Assembly (NCBI GenBank): GCA_013002885.1 | Contig: JABDLS010000004.1 | Location: 1-41,906 of the forward strand | Direction of reading: 5' to 3' | DNA from: Gemmatimonadota bacterium | GTDB lineage: Bacteria > Gemmatimonadota > Gemmatimonadetes > Longimicrobiales > Gaopeijiaceae | Length of the DNA stretch: 41,906 bases | In this document: piece after piece, positions 8,885 through 16,486 of the stretch | Layout of the letters: the number at the start of each line of letters is the position of its first letter | How positions within the stretch are numbered: the first letter of the stretch is position 1 | Position numbers and translations under genes: made by a program | Notes under the pieces: model-generated | What the model was told of the DNA's origin: nothing | Seen by the model: only the letters and a program-made list of their open reading frames with translations | Databases searched by the model: none

Positions 8885-10381
8885 TCAGCACCAACGAACG
8901 CGCACTCGGTACTCCACGCGGGTCTCTCCATCGGCCTCGACCTCGGGCACCATCGTGAAGGTCCAGGCATCCACCTTCTCGAAGGCATGCGTGGACGAGA
9001 TGATCTCCCAGTCGCCGCCCACGGGCTCGACGAGAATGACCTCGACGTCTTCGTCCTTGTGGTTACGGAGATCCACTCGCCACGTGCTCTCGGACACGCA
9101 GCTCGAGATGACCCGGTAGTCCATCTGGCGCCTGTCGCCCACGACGTCGAAGGCCTCGCCCATCTTGATGCGGAGCTCCTCGTTGCGGGGGGTGTGGTCG
9201 ATGAGATCCTCACCGATGAACTGTTGGGCGCCGTCCCCATCACGCTTGTAGACACGGACCGTACCCTTCGGCAAAGGCATGCCGAGGCCGTTGTCTTCGC
9301 TGTTCTCGAAGTCGAGGAAGACACCGACCTTCTGGTTCGACGTCACCTGGCCGTACTGCCCGCGATAGTAATGAGCGGGTGCGCCCGGGAAGATCAGCCG
9401 CTTGACCACGCCGAAATCGTCGGACTCGAGCAGCGTGACCTGCTTCTGCTCGTTGTTCATGACATCGGCCGGACGGCCGAGGGTGTACAGGTGGTACTCG
9501 AAGAACGCGTCCTCGGTGAAGCCGCTGGCCTCGGCGGCCATGGCCACATCCATCATCCGGCCGCGGGCGGCATCGGGGCGCATGTTGCCCTGAACCCTCT
9601 GGACGTCACCGGCCACGAGCTGGAGTCTCGCGTCTTCGTACGACGTTCCGCTCTGGTTCATGAGGGTGACCCACCCCGTGAGGGATGCGGCGCTGTCGTC
9701 CTCGTCGAGTACCATGACGTAATCCGACTTCCAGTTCAGGCTGTTGGTGAGGTACGTCACCTCCACCTGCTGGCGGCCACCTCCGGTATCGAGGCGCCAT
9801 AGAAGCGTTGGCTCGGCGATGAGGTTGTCGGGGAGCTCCGGGAAGCCGAAACGCCCCGGGTAGTTGAACGTGATCTCACCGTCGATGCGGAGGATGGGTC
9901 CTCCGTTCACGGAGAGCACTTCGGCCTCTACGACCTCGTCGATGCCTGTCTGCGGATTCGTCCGATAGACGTTCACGGTCCGCCCTACGTACTTCTCCAG
10001 GAGCTTCTGAGGGCTCAACAGGTCGAACTGGTAGTTCTGCTCGAGGACGGCAAACCGTCCGTCGCTCAGCGGCCGAATGTGGACGGTTTCGGGCTGAATG
10101 CCCGACGCCACATCCGCGAACTCGACGTTGGCGAGGCCGCGGGACAGGTCCAGGGTGCGGATCTCGCGGACGAGTCCAAAGTTCTGATTGTAGACGGTGA
10201 TCGACACCGACTCTCTTTCCTGCGCCGTCGAGCGGTCCTTCGGCGCTTCCTGCAGAAGTCGGGTCGACGTCACGTGTGTCGCACCTTCGTTCGTGACCGT
10301 GGGATGGAGGTTGGCGACGGTCGCGTCGGACGCTCCAGAAAGGACGATCAGGCTGGCGGTTATCGCGATCAGGCGTTTCAT
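8885..10381 (-). CDS. Secreted DUF4139-family protein
   Basis: Predicted 498-residue exported protein. The start MKRLIAITASLIVLSGASDA at 10381 has a GGAGAG ribosome site and a signal peptide; frames reaching 10513 are longer but lack support. The sequence VSITVYNQNFGLVREIRTLDL and the following VEFADVASGIQPETVHI are typical of the N-terminal part of DUF4139 proteins, and the C-terminal half (YLTNSLNWKSDYVMVLDE; WVTLMNQSGTSYEDARLQLV) is the beta-rich DUF4139 core. It ends with a strand-rich region without membrane helices. Function in the family is not established; it is likely a periplasmic or surface beta-sandwich protein. It is divergent from the GspE-like gene, sharing a 192-base intergenic region that contains a striking palindrome. 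Confidence 0.85.
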   Translation of the reverse strand: MKRLIAITASLIVLSGASDATVANLHPTVTNEGATHVTSTRLLQEAPKDRSTAQERESVSITVYNQNFGLVREIRTLDLSRGLANVEFADVASGIQPETVHIRPLSDGRFAVLEQNYQFDLLSPQKLLEKYVGRTVNVYRTNPQTGIDEVVEAEVLSVNGGPILRIDGEITFNYPGRFGFPELPDNLIAEPTLLWRLDTGGGRQQVEVTYLTNSLNWKSDYVMVLDEDDSAASLTGWVTLMNQSGTSYEDARLQLVAGDVQRVQGNMRPDAARGRMMDVAMAAEASGFTEDAFFEYHLYTLGRPADVMNNEQKQVTLLESDDFGVVKRLIFPGAPAHYYRGQYGQVTSNQKVGVFLDFENSEDNGLGMPLPKGTVRVYKRDGDGAQQFIGEDLIDHTPRNEELRIKMGEAFDVVGDRRQMDYRVISSCVSESTWRVDLRNHKDEDVEVILVEPVGGDWEIISSTHAFEKVDAWTFTMVPEVEADGETRVEYRVRVRWC

Positions 10382-10491
10382 GGGGGCTCTCTCCGTTTCT
10401 TTGTGGATTGCACTCCCCCCGGGGTGCTCGTGCCGTGTTCGAGAGAAGTAGACGGCGAGCCGCCTCGATCTTGCACACAGACGACGCGGAT

Positions 10492-10531
10492 GCTTGAAGG
10501 TCCAAGAGTGCACACACTCTGCCTTTCAAGC
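10492..10531. repeat. Nested 40-base inverted repeat between divergent genes
   Basis: The outer arms GCTTGAAGG (10492-10500) and CCTTTCAAGC (10522-10531) pair with a single extra T; the inner arms AGAGTG (10505-10510) and CACTCT (10515-10520) pair perfectly around CACA. It sits 42 bases before the GspE-like start and 110 bases from the DUF4139 start. There is no T tract, so an operator or a 5-prime leader hairpin is more likely than a terminator. Confidence 0.6.
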
Positions 10532-10573
10532 GCTAAGATTAGGCCTCTGCCCACGAGCCCTCCCTGAAACGCC

Positions 10574-12667
10574 ATGTCCCAATCGTCATCCAATCATTGG
10601 CTGAAAGACGTCGCGGCCCACGCCGGACTCGATCTCCCCCTGGCCAGACGGCCCGACATTGCCGCCCTCCGTCAGGCGTGGCCCAGGGTCGCGGAGCACT
10701 GCAAGCTCCATGACGACCGGTTCACCAAGAAGATCGCCGGCTTCTTCCGCATCGGTGTGGCCGACGTGGACACGTACGATCCACAGGCAGTGAAGATGGT
10801 CCCCGAGGCCGTTGCCCGGCGCTACGGGATCCTGGCTCTGAGCGCCACCGGCGACACCATCGTCGTCGCGACCTCAGACCCCGCCAATCGGGCAGCCCAC
10901 CGGGAGATCGTCGCCCACGCCAGCCGGAAACCGGTCTTCATGCTGGCCAGCCCGGTCGCACTCGCTCGGACGCTCGAGCGCGCCTACGCCCCGGCCAGAG
11001 CTCCGAAGAACGCTCTACAGACCCTGGTGGCTCAGGTGGCCGACAGCGACTTCCAGGTCGTCACGAACCAGGGCAAGGGGATGTTCACGAGCTTCGAGCT
11101 CGAAGATCCATCGGTGGTCAAGCTCGCCGACGTCATTCTCAAGCAGGCGGTGCGCTACCGGGCCACAGAGATCCATATCGAGCCGGGCCACGAGCAGGGC
11201 CGCGTTCGGTACCGCATCGACGGAGTACTCCAGCACGTGGTCGGCTTGCCGTCGGCGGCCCACCAACGCCTGGTGGCTCGTCTGAAGCACCTCGCTTTCG
11301 ATCAACCGGGGATGAACCCCGACGACGGCATCCCGGTCCAGGTGAGTCCCGAGGTCGAAAAGCGAGCTCATCTCCTCACTACGCCGACACCCGACGGCGA
11401 GCTCGTCTCTGTCCGCCTCCTCGACCCACACGACGTACCGACCATCGAGTCGCTGGGATTCGCGAGCCTGGAAGCGCAGAAGATCCACCAGATACTCGCC
11501 CGGAAGGAAGGCCTGGTCCTCGTCACGGGTCCTGCCCGCTCCGGGACGACGAGCTTTGTCTACGCCGCCCTCTCGGCGCTGAAGGACGAAAGCGTCATCT
11601 CGCTCGAAGGGCGTCCTGAACTCGTCGTGCCAGGGGTCACCCAGATCAAGTACGACGCCTCCTCCGGGTTGTCCTTCGCCGAGACCCTCGGCCAGCTGCT
11701 CGACCGCAGCCCGGATGTCATCCATGCCGGTGAGATCCGGGACCTCGCAACTGCTCGCATCGCGCTCCGTACGGCCGTAACAGGCCGGAAGGTTCTGGCC
11801 AACGTACACACCTCGGACGCGGTTTCAGGCGTCCGGCGCCTCATCGACATGGGCCTCGCCGCGGGGCGACTCGCCGAGTCCCTTCACGCCGTCATTTCGC
11901 TCCGGCTGGTTCGCAAGCTGTGCCAGGAGTGCGCGCGGCCCTTCGACCCGGCCCGCGACGCCAAATCGCGTGAAGCCAAATTGGCCTCGGTGCTCGGCAT
12001 CCAGCCGGTGAAGCGGGCGGTGGGGTGCAAGGCGTGCGCCGGAACGGGGTACAAGCATCAGATCCCCATCCCCGAGGTGCTCCTGGTCACGGGTGAGATG
12101 CGAGCCGTTCTCGGGCGCGATCCCAACGACGCAGAGCTCCTCCGCGCAGCTCAGGCCGACGGCATGCGTACGTTTGCCGAGGTCGGCCTCGAGCGCGTGT
12201 CCCTCGGGGAGACCACCGTGGAGGAGCTCGAACGGGTCCTGGGCGTGGTGCCCATGCGCGACGAGAAGGCCGACGAGATGGGCCCCATCATGGTCGTGGA
12301 CGATGACGAACAGGATCGCATCCTGGTAGCGTCGCTCCTGTCCGACATGGGCTTCGATGTCGTGCAGATGGAGGGTGGCGAATCGGCCCAGGCAGCGATC
12401 GAGTCCGGCGACGAGGCTTTCTCACTCGTCGTCATGGACCTCTACATGCCCGGAATGGACGGCAAGGAGCTGATCCGCGTCATCCGCCAGCAACTGTCCA
12501 CTCAGGCGCTTCCTGTCATCGTCCTTACGAGCTCGGCCAACCCCCGCGACGAGCTCGAGCTACTGGAGGCGGGCGCCGACGACTTCCTCGTCAAGCCGGT
12601 GGAGGCCAAGCGGCTCGAAGCTCGGGTACGAGCCGTGCTGCGCCGCAGCGGCGTCAGAATCCACTAG
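10574..12667 (+). CDS. GspE/PilB-family ATPase fused to response-regulator receiver
   Basis: A 697-residue cytoplasmic protein. Residues 1-150 resemble the T2SSE N-terminal domain (AVKMVPEAVARRYGILALSA), residues 170-550 the secretion/pilus ATPase core: IEPGHEQGRVRYRIDGVLQ, an Asp-box HAGEIRDLATARIA, a His box VHTSDAVSGVRRLIDMGL and the tetracysteine zinc motif (CQEC...CKAC). Residues about 572-697 are a receiver domain with VVDDDEQ, phospho-acceptor D622 in MDLYMPGMDG, LTSS and K674 in VKP. The Walker A region, normally GPTGSGKT, reads GPARSGTT at 319-326, so the nucleotide-binding lysine is a threonine (T325). I read this directly from the codons. The protein may therefore not hydrolyse ATP and could be a regulatory relative. 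No pilus or secretion genes are adjacent. It is convergent with the gene ending at 12720. Confidence 0.88.
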   Translation: MSQSSSNHWLKDVAAHAGLDLPLARRPDIAALRQAWPRVAEHCKLHDDRFTKKIAGFFRIGVADVDTYDPQAVKMVPEAVARRYGILALSATGDTIVVATSDPANRAAHREIVAHASRKPVFMLASPVALARTLERAYAPARAPKNALQTLVAQVADSDFQVVTNQGKGMFTSFELEDPSVVKLADVILKQAVRYRATEIHIEPGHEQGRVRYRIDGVLQHVVGLPSAAHQRLVARLKHLAFDQPGMNPDDGIPVQVSPEVEKRAHLLTTPTPDGELVSVRLLDPHDVPTIESLGFASLEAQKIHQILARKEGLVLVTGPARSGTTSFVYAALSALKDESVISLEGRPELVVPGVTQIKYDASSGLSFAETLGQLLDRSPDVIHAGEIRDLATARIALRTAVTGRKVLANVHTSDAVSGVRRLIDMGLAAGRLAESLHAVISLRLVRKLCQECARPFDPARDAKSREAKLASVLGIQPVKRAVGCKACAGTGYKHQIPIPEVLLVTGEMRAVLGRDPNDAELLRAAQADGMRTFAEVGLERVSLGETTVEELERVLGVVPMRDEKADEMGPIMVVDDDEQDRILVASLLSDMGFDVVQMEGGESAQAAIESGDEAFSLVVMDLYMPGMDGKELIRVIRQQLSTQALPVIVLTSSANPRDELELLEAGADDFLVKPVEAKRLEARVRAVLRRSGVRIH

Positions 12668-12708
12668 CCGGGCCGGCGACCGGTATCCGGGACCGCGAAC
12701 GGCCCGGC
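12667..12708. terminator. Terminator-like hairpin between convergent genes
   Basis: GCCGGGCCG (12667-12675) pairs perfectly with CGGCCCGGC (12700-12708) around a 24-base loop, filling the 52-base gap between the stop codons of the GspE-like gene and the last gene of the Pfa operon. No T tract is visible. Confidence 0.45.
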
Positions 12709-12719
12709 GTTCCTATGGA

Positions 12720-14012
12720 TCAGCCCTCGGCGAACCGCTTCCGTAGGGCTTTCGTGGTCATCGAATACGACCGCATGGCCGACAGGGGGTCGTAGGCGAC
12801 CAGGACTTCGCCGCGGTTGCCCAGGCGATCGGGACGGCCTTTTGAGAACGCCATCAGGGTCCGGGCCAGGCCTTCTTGGGTCTCTCCTTCAGGGAGCCCC
12901 TCCATCTCACGCGTGAAGAGCACGTTGAGGGGCAAAGGCTGAGGACGACCCTCCAACAATGCGAGGGTGAGGACCGCCACGAGAGCGTTGTGGGGGAAGT
13001 TGAAGTGGAAGGCCAACGGCGCGTACTCGGTCTTCGTCGGCTTGTGCCGCTCGAAGGCCTCCAGGAGGCTCGGCGCGTGAGCTTCCAGGAGCGCCGACAC
13101 CTCGTCGCACGCCTCCGAATGCGCGGCGAAGGCGGGCGGACGACTCCCGGTGAAAGCCCAAGGGTCGGCGGCCAGGCCCTGAAGGAGTGACTCGGCAATG
13201 TGATCCCTGTCCTCCTGAGGCGCGCCGGCTTCCTCGGCCTCGACCCACCCGCGCAGCAGGGTTACCACCACGTCGAGCAACCATGGATAGTCCCCGACGT
13301 TGTCCGCGCGCATCCGGACCACATCTCGCCCGTACATGAGCCAGAAGCCCCAACGCAGATGAGCGCTCAGGACCGACGCCGAGACACGGGCAAAGGCAAG
13401 GCGCCTCGTGCTCCCGAGCTCGGCCACCCGGGTGATGATCCTGTCGTAGGCCTGCTCCTCGGGGTGAAACTGGCTCAAAGCATAGATGAGGAGGGTCTCT
13501 GCGTCGTCCACGAATTGGTGGCCGCTCCCGTCCTCCCCCTGCAGAGCCTCCAACAGGCTCTGGACCCGGGCCAGAGCCAGATCGGGGTCCCCGGCGTCCC
13601 ACGCCCTCATGGCGCACAGAGCCAGGAGGTGGAGGAAGTAGTAGTCGAGGAGGATGGAGAGCACGACCGCGGGATCGGGGTCCTTCGGTCCTGCCCGTAG
13701 GAAGAAGTCGACCATGAGGACCGGGACCATGTCCTCCGTGAACTCGTGCGTCCGATGATTCCAGGAGTGGAGAACCCGGAAGCCGTCCTTGCGCGTGCGA
13801 ACGTCGAGTCGCCGGACCAGGTGCGCTACATCGAATCGCTCCGCTCCGGCCACGAAACGATGTTCCGACATGCTCCCTCGGAGCCGGCCCATCCAGTCGA
13901 CGAAGTCGCCTCGGGCCCGCATCCCGTCGAGGACCTCACCTCTGGAGCGTCCATTCAACGCGCCATCCAGAGCGTCGAGCAGCTGGGTCAGGTCCTGATC
14001 GGCAGCGGACAT
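12720..14012 (-). CDS. Hypothetical 430-residue protein, last gene of Pfa operon
   Basis: I do not recognise this family. The protein has no signal peptide or clear membrane segment and looks mainly alpha-helical, with charged N-terminal helices (MSAADQDLTQLLDALDGA), an aromatic/Leu-rich stretch around residues 120-135 (LLDYYFLHLLALCAM) that suggests a buried helix, and repeated Leu/Ala/Glu helices reminiscent of TPR-like packing without a clean TPR consensus. The C-terminus is basic (TTKALRKRFAEG). A GGAG ribosome site lies five bases before the ATG, 12 bases after the asparaginase stop, so it is probably translated from the same messenger as the megasynthase genes. Its position gives no function. 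It ends facing the GspE-like gene. Confidence 0.75.
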   Translation of the reverse strand: MSAADQDLTQLLDALDGALNGRSRGEVLDGMRARGDFVDWMGRLRGSMSEHRFVAGAERFDVAHLVRRLDVRTRKDGFRVLHSWNHRTHEFTEDMVPVLMVDFFLRAGPKDPDPAVVLSILLDYYFLHLLALCAMRAWDAGDPDLALARVQSLLEALQGEDGSGHQFVDDAETLLIYALSQFHPEEQAYDRIITRVAELGSTRRLAFARVSASVLSAHLRWGFWLMYGRDVVRMRADNVGDYPWLLDVVVTLLRGWVEAEEAGAPQEDRDHIAESLLQGLAADPWAFTGSRPPAFAAHSEACDEVSALLEAHAPSLLEAFERHKPTKTEYAPLAFHFNFPHNALVAVLTLALLEGRPQPLPLNVLFTREMEGLPEGETQEGLARTLMAFSKGRPDRLGNRGEVLVAYDPLSAMRSYSMTTKALRKRFAEG

Positions 14013-14024
14013 GTGGCTCCGGCC

Positions 14025-15116
14025 TCAGCGCTGGAAGTAGTCGCGCAGCTCGTCGAGGGCGTTGGTGTGCGTCATGGCCGCCATGAGGAGGACCCGCGCC
14101 TTCCAAGGACTCAGGTTGTCGGCCTGGACGGCACCGATGTCGAGGAGGTCGATGTTGTTGGCGTAGAGCGGCACGATGCGGCCGGTGGTGACCCGCGAGG
14201 ACACGACCACCGGAATACCCGCGGCCCGGACCCTCCTGAGAACCTCGAGGGTGGGGGAGCTGACGTGGGCGAGCCCCAAACCCGCGACCACGACTCCGTC
14301 GAGCTCCCCGGCTTCGAACTGGAGCTCGAGACCTCTCGCATCGGCTCCAGCGTACTGGGCCACGATGACCACGTCGTCGGCGAGTTCGGCCCCGGCGGGG
14401 ATCGTGATCGTCTGTCGGCGGGTGGGGGCTCGGTAGAAGCGCACGGCGTCCAGATCCGCCACACCGAGGAGGCCGAAGTCCAGCGTCTGAAAGGTCTCGA
14501 CGGCGAGGGTGTTGGTCTTGGTCACCTCTCGGGCTGCATTGATCTGCCCGTTCATGACGACCATCGTCCCCATACCCACGGCTTCGTCCGACACGGCCAC
14601 CCGCACGGCGTCGAGCATGTTCCTCGGGCCGTCCGTGTCCCACATGGTCGGCGCTCGCTGCGCACCGACGACGACCACCGGCTTGTCACTCGTCACGGTG
14701 AGGTCGAGGAAATACGCCGTCTCCTCGAGGGTGTCGGTCCCATGGGTGACGACCACTCCTCGGATCTCGGGTCGTTCGAGGAGCGCGTTGGCCCGCCGGG
14801 ACAACCGCATCCAGATCTCAGGGGTCATGTCCCGGCTGTTCACGTTTGCGATCTGCTCCACCGAGACCTCGGCGATCTCCGACAGTCCCTCGACGGCCTC
14901 GACGATCTCGTCGCCTGTGAGTGCCGCCCGCAGAGCTCCGATCTCCTCGTCGTACGTGCTGGCTATGGTCCCCCCGGTGGCGAGAACGACCACCCGCGGA
15001 AGCTCGTCTTCGGCCGCCCCTGCCTGGGCCGCGGCATGCGCCGGAGCCAAGCCGACGGCCACGGCGGAGCAAAGAAAGGGAATCACCGCATGAGCCGGAG
15101 CGAGGCGAATGATCAT
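14025..15116 (-). CDS. Secreted type II L-asparaginase
   Basis: Predicted 363-residue periplasmic asparaginase that would hydrolyse asparagine to aspartate and ammonia. The start at 15116 overlaps the upstream VOC gene stop by four bases (ATGA). A signal peptide covers residues 1-31 (hydrophobic VIPFLCSAVAVGLAPAHA). The family's first catalytic motif VLATGGTIAS holds T50; the second, VTHGTDTLEETAYFLDLTV, holds the Thr-Asp pair; VTKTNT carries the conserved lysine of the active site. The length matches secreted bacterial type II enzymes. It is odd to find it translationally linked to a lipid megasynthase operon; it may be a passenger. Glutaminase side activity cannot be judged. Confidence 0.92.
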   Translation of the reverse strand: MIIRLAPAHAVIPFLCSAVAVGLAPAHAAAQAGAAEDELPRVVVLATGGTIASTYDEEIGALRAALTGDEIVEAVEGLSEIAEVSVEQIANVNSRDMTPEIWMRLSRRANALLERPEIRGVVVTHGTDTLEETAYFLDLTVTSDKPVVVVGAQRAPTMWDTDGPRNMLDAVRVAVSDEAVGMGTMVVMNGQINAAREVTKTNTLAVETFQTLDFGLLGVADLDAVRFYRAPTRRQTITIPAGAELADDVVIVAQYAGADARGLELQFEAGELDGVVVAGLGLAHVSSPTLEVLRRVRAAGIPVVVSSRVTTGRIVPLYANNIDLLDIGAVQADNLSPWKARVLLMAAMTHTNALDELRDYFQR

Positions 15117-15757
15117 GACAAGTCCACGATTCCGTTGGGGGTCTGGAGACGAGCGACGAGGCGGGGAGCATGGCCGTTCGAGACGGATGTGTCGAGGCCG
15201 AGGGCACGCAACATCGGCTCGACCTCCGCGGCTCGGGGATGCTCCACGCGAACGTCGAGGCATGCGCACTCCTCCGGCATCGTATCCGAGGGGTGGGGGC
15301 TCCCCGCCCAGTCGATGCAAAAGGGGATGACCCCGCCGGCCCGATCCAACCACGGATCGGTGAACGTCCACGAGAGCGTGGACCCATCGGGTCGTTTCCG
15401 CGAACCGCTCGTCGGCTCCCCGAGATCGAGCCCGGCTCTACGCGCGGCTTGGATGGCCTCCTGGAGGTCACCGGCCCGCACGCACCACGAGGCCAGCCGT
15501 GGCGTATCCAGGTCATCGAGGCCGAACCACCGCGGTCGCGAGGGCGCAGGCTGCGACGGGTCCGGAGCAACGACTTCCAGGTAGGCTCCGCCGGCCAACC
15601 CGAAGAGCCGGTTGTGCGTGCCCAGACCCAGGTGCCGTCCACCGGGCGAGGACGAGACGCCGAGTAGCTCCTCCACCGCCCGGACGCCCTCGTCGAGGTC
15701 GGGGACGGCATAGACCAGGTGATCGAGGTCAGGCACATGGCGGTCGAGTTCAGCCAT
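15113..15757 (-). CDS. Glyoxalase-like VOC-family protein
   Basis: A 214-residue cytoplasmic protein of the vicinal-oxygen-chelate superfamily, closest in look to the Glyoxalase_3 type: the N-terminus PDLDHLVYAVPDLDEGVRAV is the first beta-alpha module with a metal-ligand-like His, followed by GGRHLGLGTHNRLFGL and YLEVVAPDP. The second half has GVIPFCIDW and the helix preceding VEPMLRALGLDT. Such enzymes act on small electrophilic or dioxygenase-type substrates; this one's substrate is unknown. It starts 15 bases after the PPTase stop and its own stop overlaps the asparaginase start, so it sits inside the Pfa operon. A role in modifying or detoxifying lipid-derived aldehydes would be a guess. 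Confidence 0.8.
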   Translation of the reverse strand: MAELDRHVPDLDHLVYAVPDLDEGVRAVEELLGVSSSPGGRHLGLGTHNRLFGLAGGAYLEVVAPDPSQPAPSRPRWFGLDDLDTPRLASWCVRAGDLQEAIQAARRAGLDLGEPTSGSRKRPDGSTLSWTFTDPWLDRAGGVIPFCIDWAGSPHPSDTMPEECACLDVRVEHPRAAEVEPMLRALGLDTSVSNGHAPRLVARLQTPNGIVDLS

Positions 15758-15772
15758 GACGCCGGCGCTTCG

Positions 15773-16486
15773 TCATCGCGTCCATTCGTCCGTCTCGGGA
15801 ATGACCAGTCGGACGGTTCGGATGGGGTCTGTACTGGCCACGGCCACGTGGTACTCATCACGAGGCGAAAGCCAGCGAAGGCGACCCCCGGAGGCGGCAG
15901 CCTCGGTATCGAGGACTTCCGTGTCTCCGCGCATCATGAGGCGCAGGCCAGCCCCGTGCCGCTTGGCGAGCGCCTCCTTGGCCGTCCAGATACGCATGAA
16001 CTCCCGCTCGAGGTCCTCCCCTTCAAGGCCGTCCAACGCTCGCCCTTCGGCCGCGTCGAACCACCGGCTGGCGATCCCTTCGGCCCGCGGGACCCTCCGG
16101 CGTCGCTCGATATCGAAACCGATGCTCTTCGACGTGCCCACGGCGACCCCGTAGAGGTCACCGGAGTGCCCTACAGAGAATGGGAAGGTGGCGCCGTCGA
16201 CTGGAACGAGGACCGGCTTCCCACCTGGTGCTGTCACGATCTCGACGGCTTCCGCGCCACGCCCGAGGTAGTGGGCCAGGACGCAGCGCATGGCCGAGCG
16301 TCGAACGAGCAGACGGCGACGCAAGGTATCGGTGGCCATGCGGTCGGCCCGGGCCCGGTCCGCGCCAGAGGTGATGTTCCGGTCCGCCAGTGCGTCGCAC
16401 CACGGCGCCGTCAGGTCGAGAATCCAGACATCGACGACCTCGTCCTCGGGAAGGGACCGGGGAAGTGAGGTCCGGCTCGGGTTCAT
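15773..16486 (-). CDS. Sfp-type 4'-phosphopantetheinyl transferase (PfaE role)
   Basis: A 237-residue enzyme that transfers 4'-phosphopantetheine from coenzyme A to the serine of carrier proteins. The start at 16486 overlaps the stop of the megasynthase gene by four bases (ATGA), so it is translationally coupled; a longer frame to 17128 is antisense-free but has no such support. Motifs of the Sfp family are visible: GGKPVL, FSVGHSGDLYGVAVG, magnesium-binding GFDIE with D125 and E127, and WTAKEALAKRHGAGL with K170-E171. By position its substrates are the four tandem acyl-carrier domains of the PfaA protein, as PfaE does in marine Pfa systems. The FDIE in place of the usual VDIE is a minor variant. 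Confidence 0.92.
   Translation of the reverse strand: MNPSRTSLPRSLPEDEVVDVWILDLTAPWCDALADRNITSGADRARADRMATDTLRRRLLVRRSAMRCVLAHYLGRGAEAVEIVTAPGGKPVLVPVDGATFPFSVGHSGDLYGVAVGTSKSIGFDIERRRRVPRAEGIASRWFDAAEGRALDGLEGEDLEREFMRIWTAKEALAKRHGAGLRLMMRGDTEVLDTEAAASGGRLRWLSPRDEYHVAVASTDPIRTVRLVIPETDEWTR

Noticed and set aside
13746..15584. 612-codon plus-strand open frame antisense to the asparaginase and VOC genes
   Set aside because: The opposite strand encodes clearly conserved enzymes with intact motifs and coupled starts; this frame has His/Asp/Arg-rich shadow composition.
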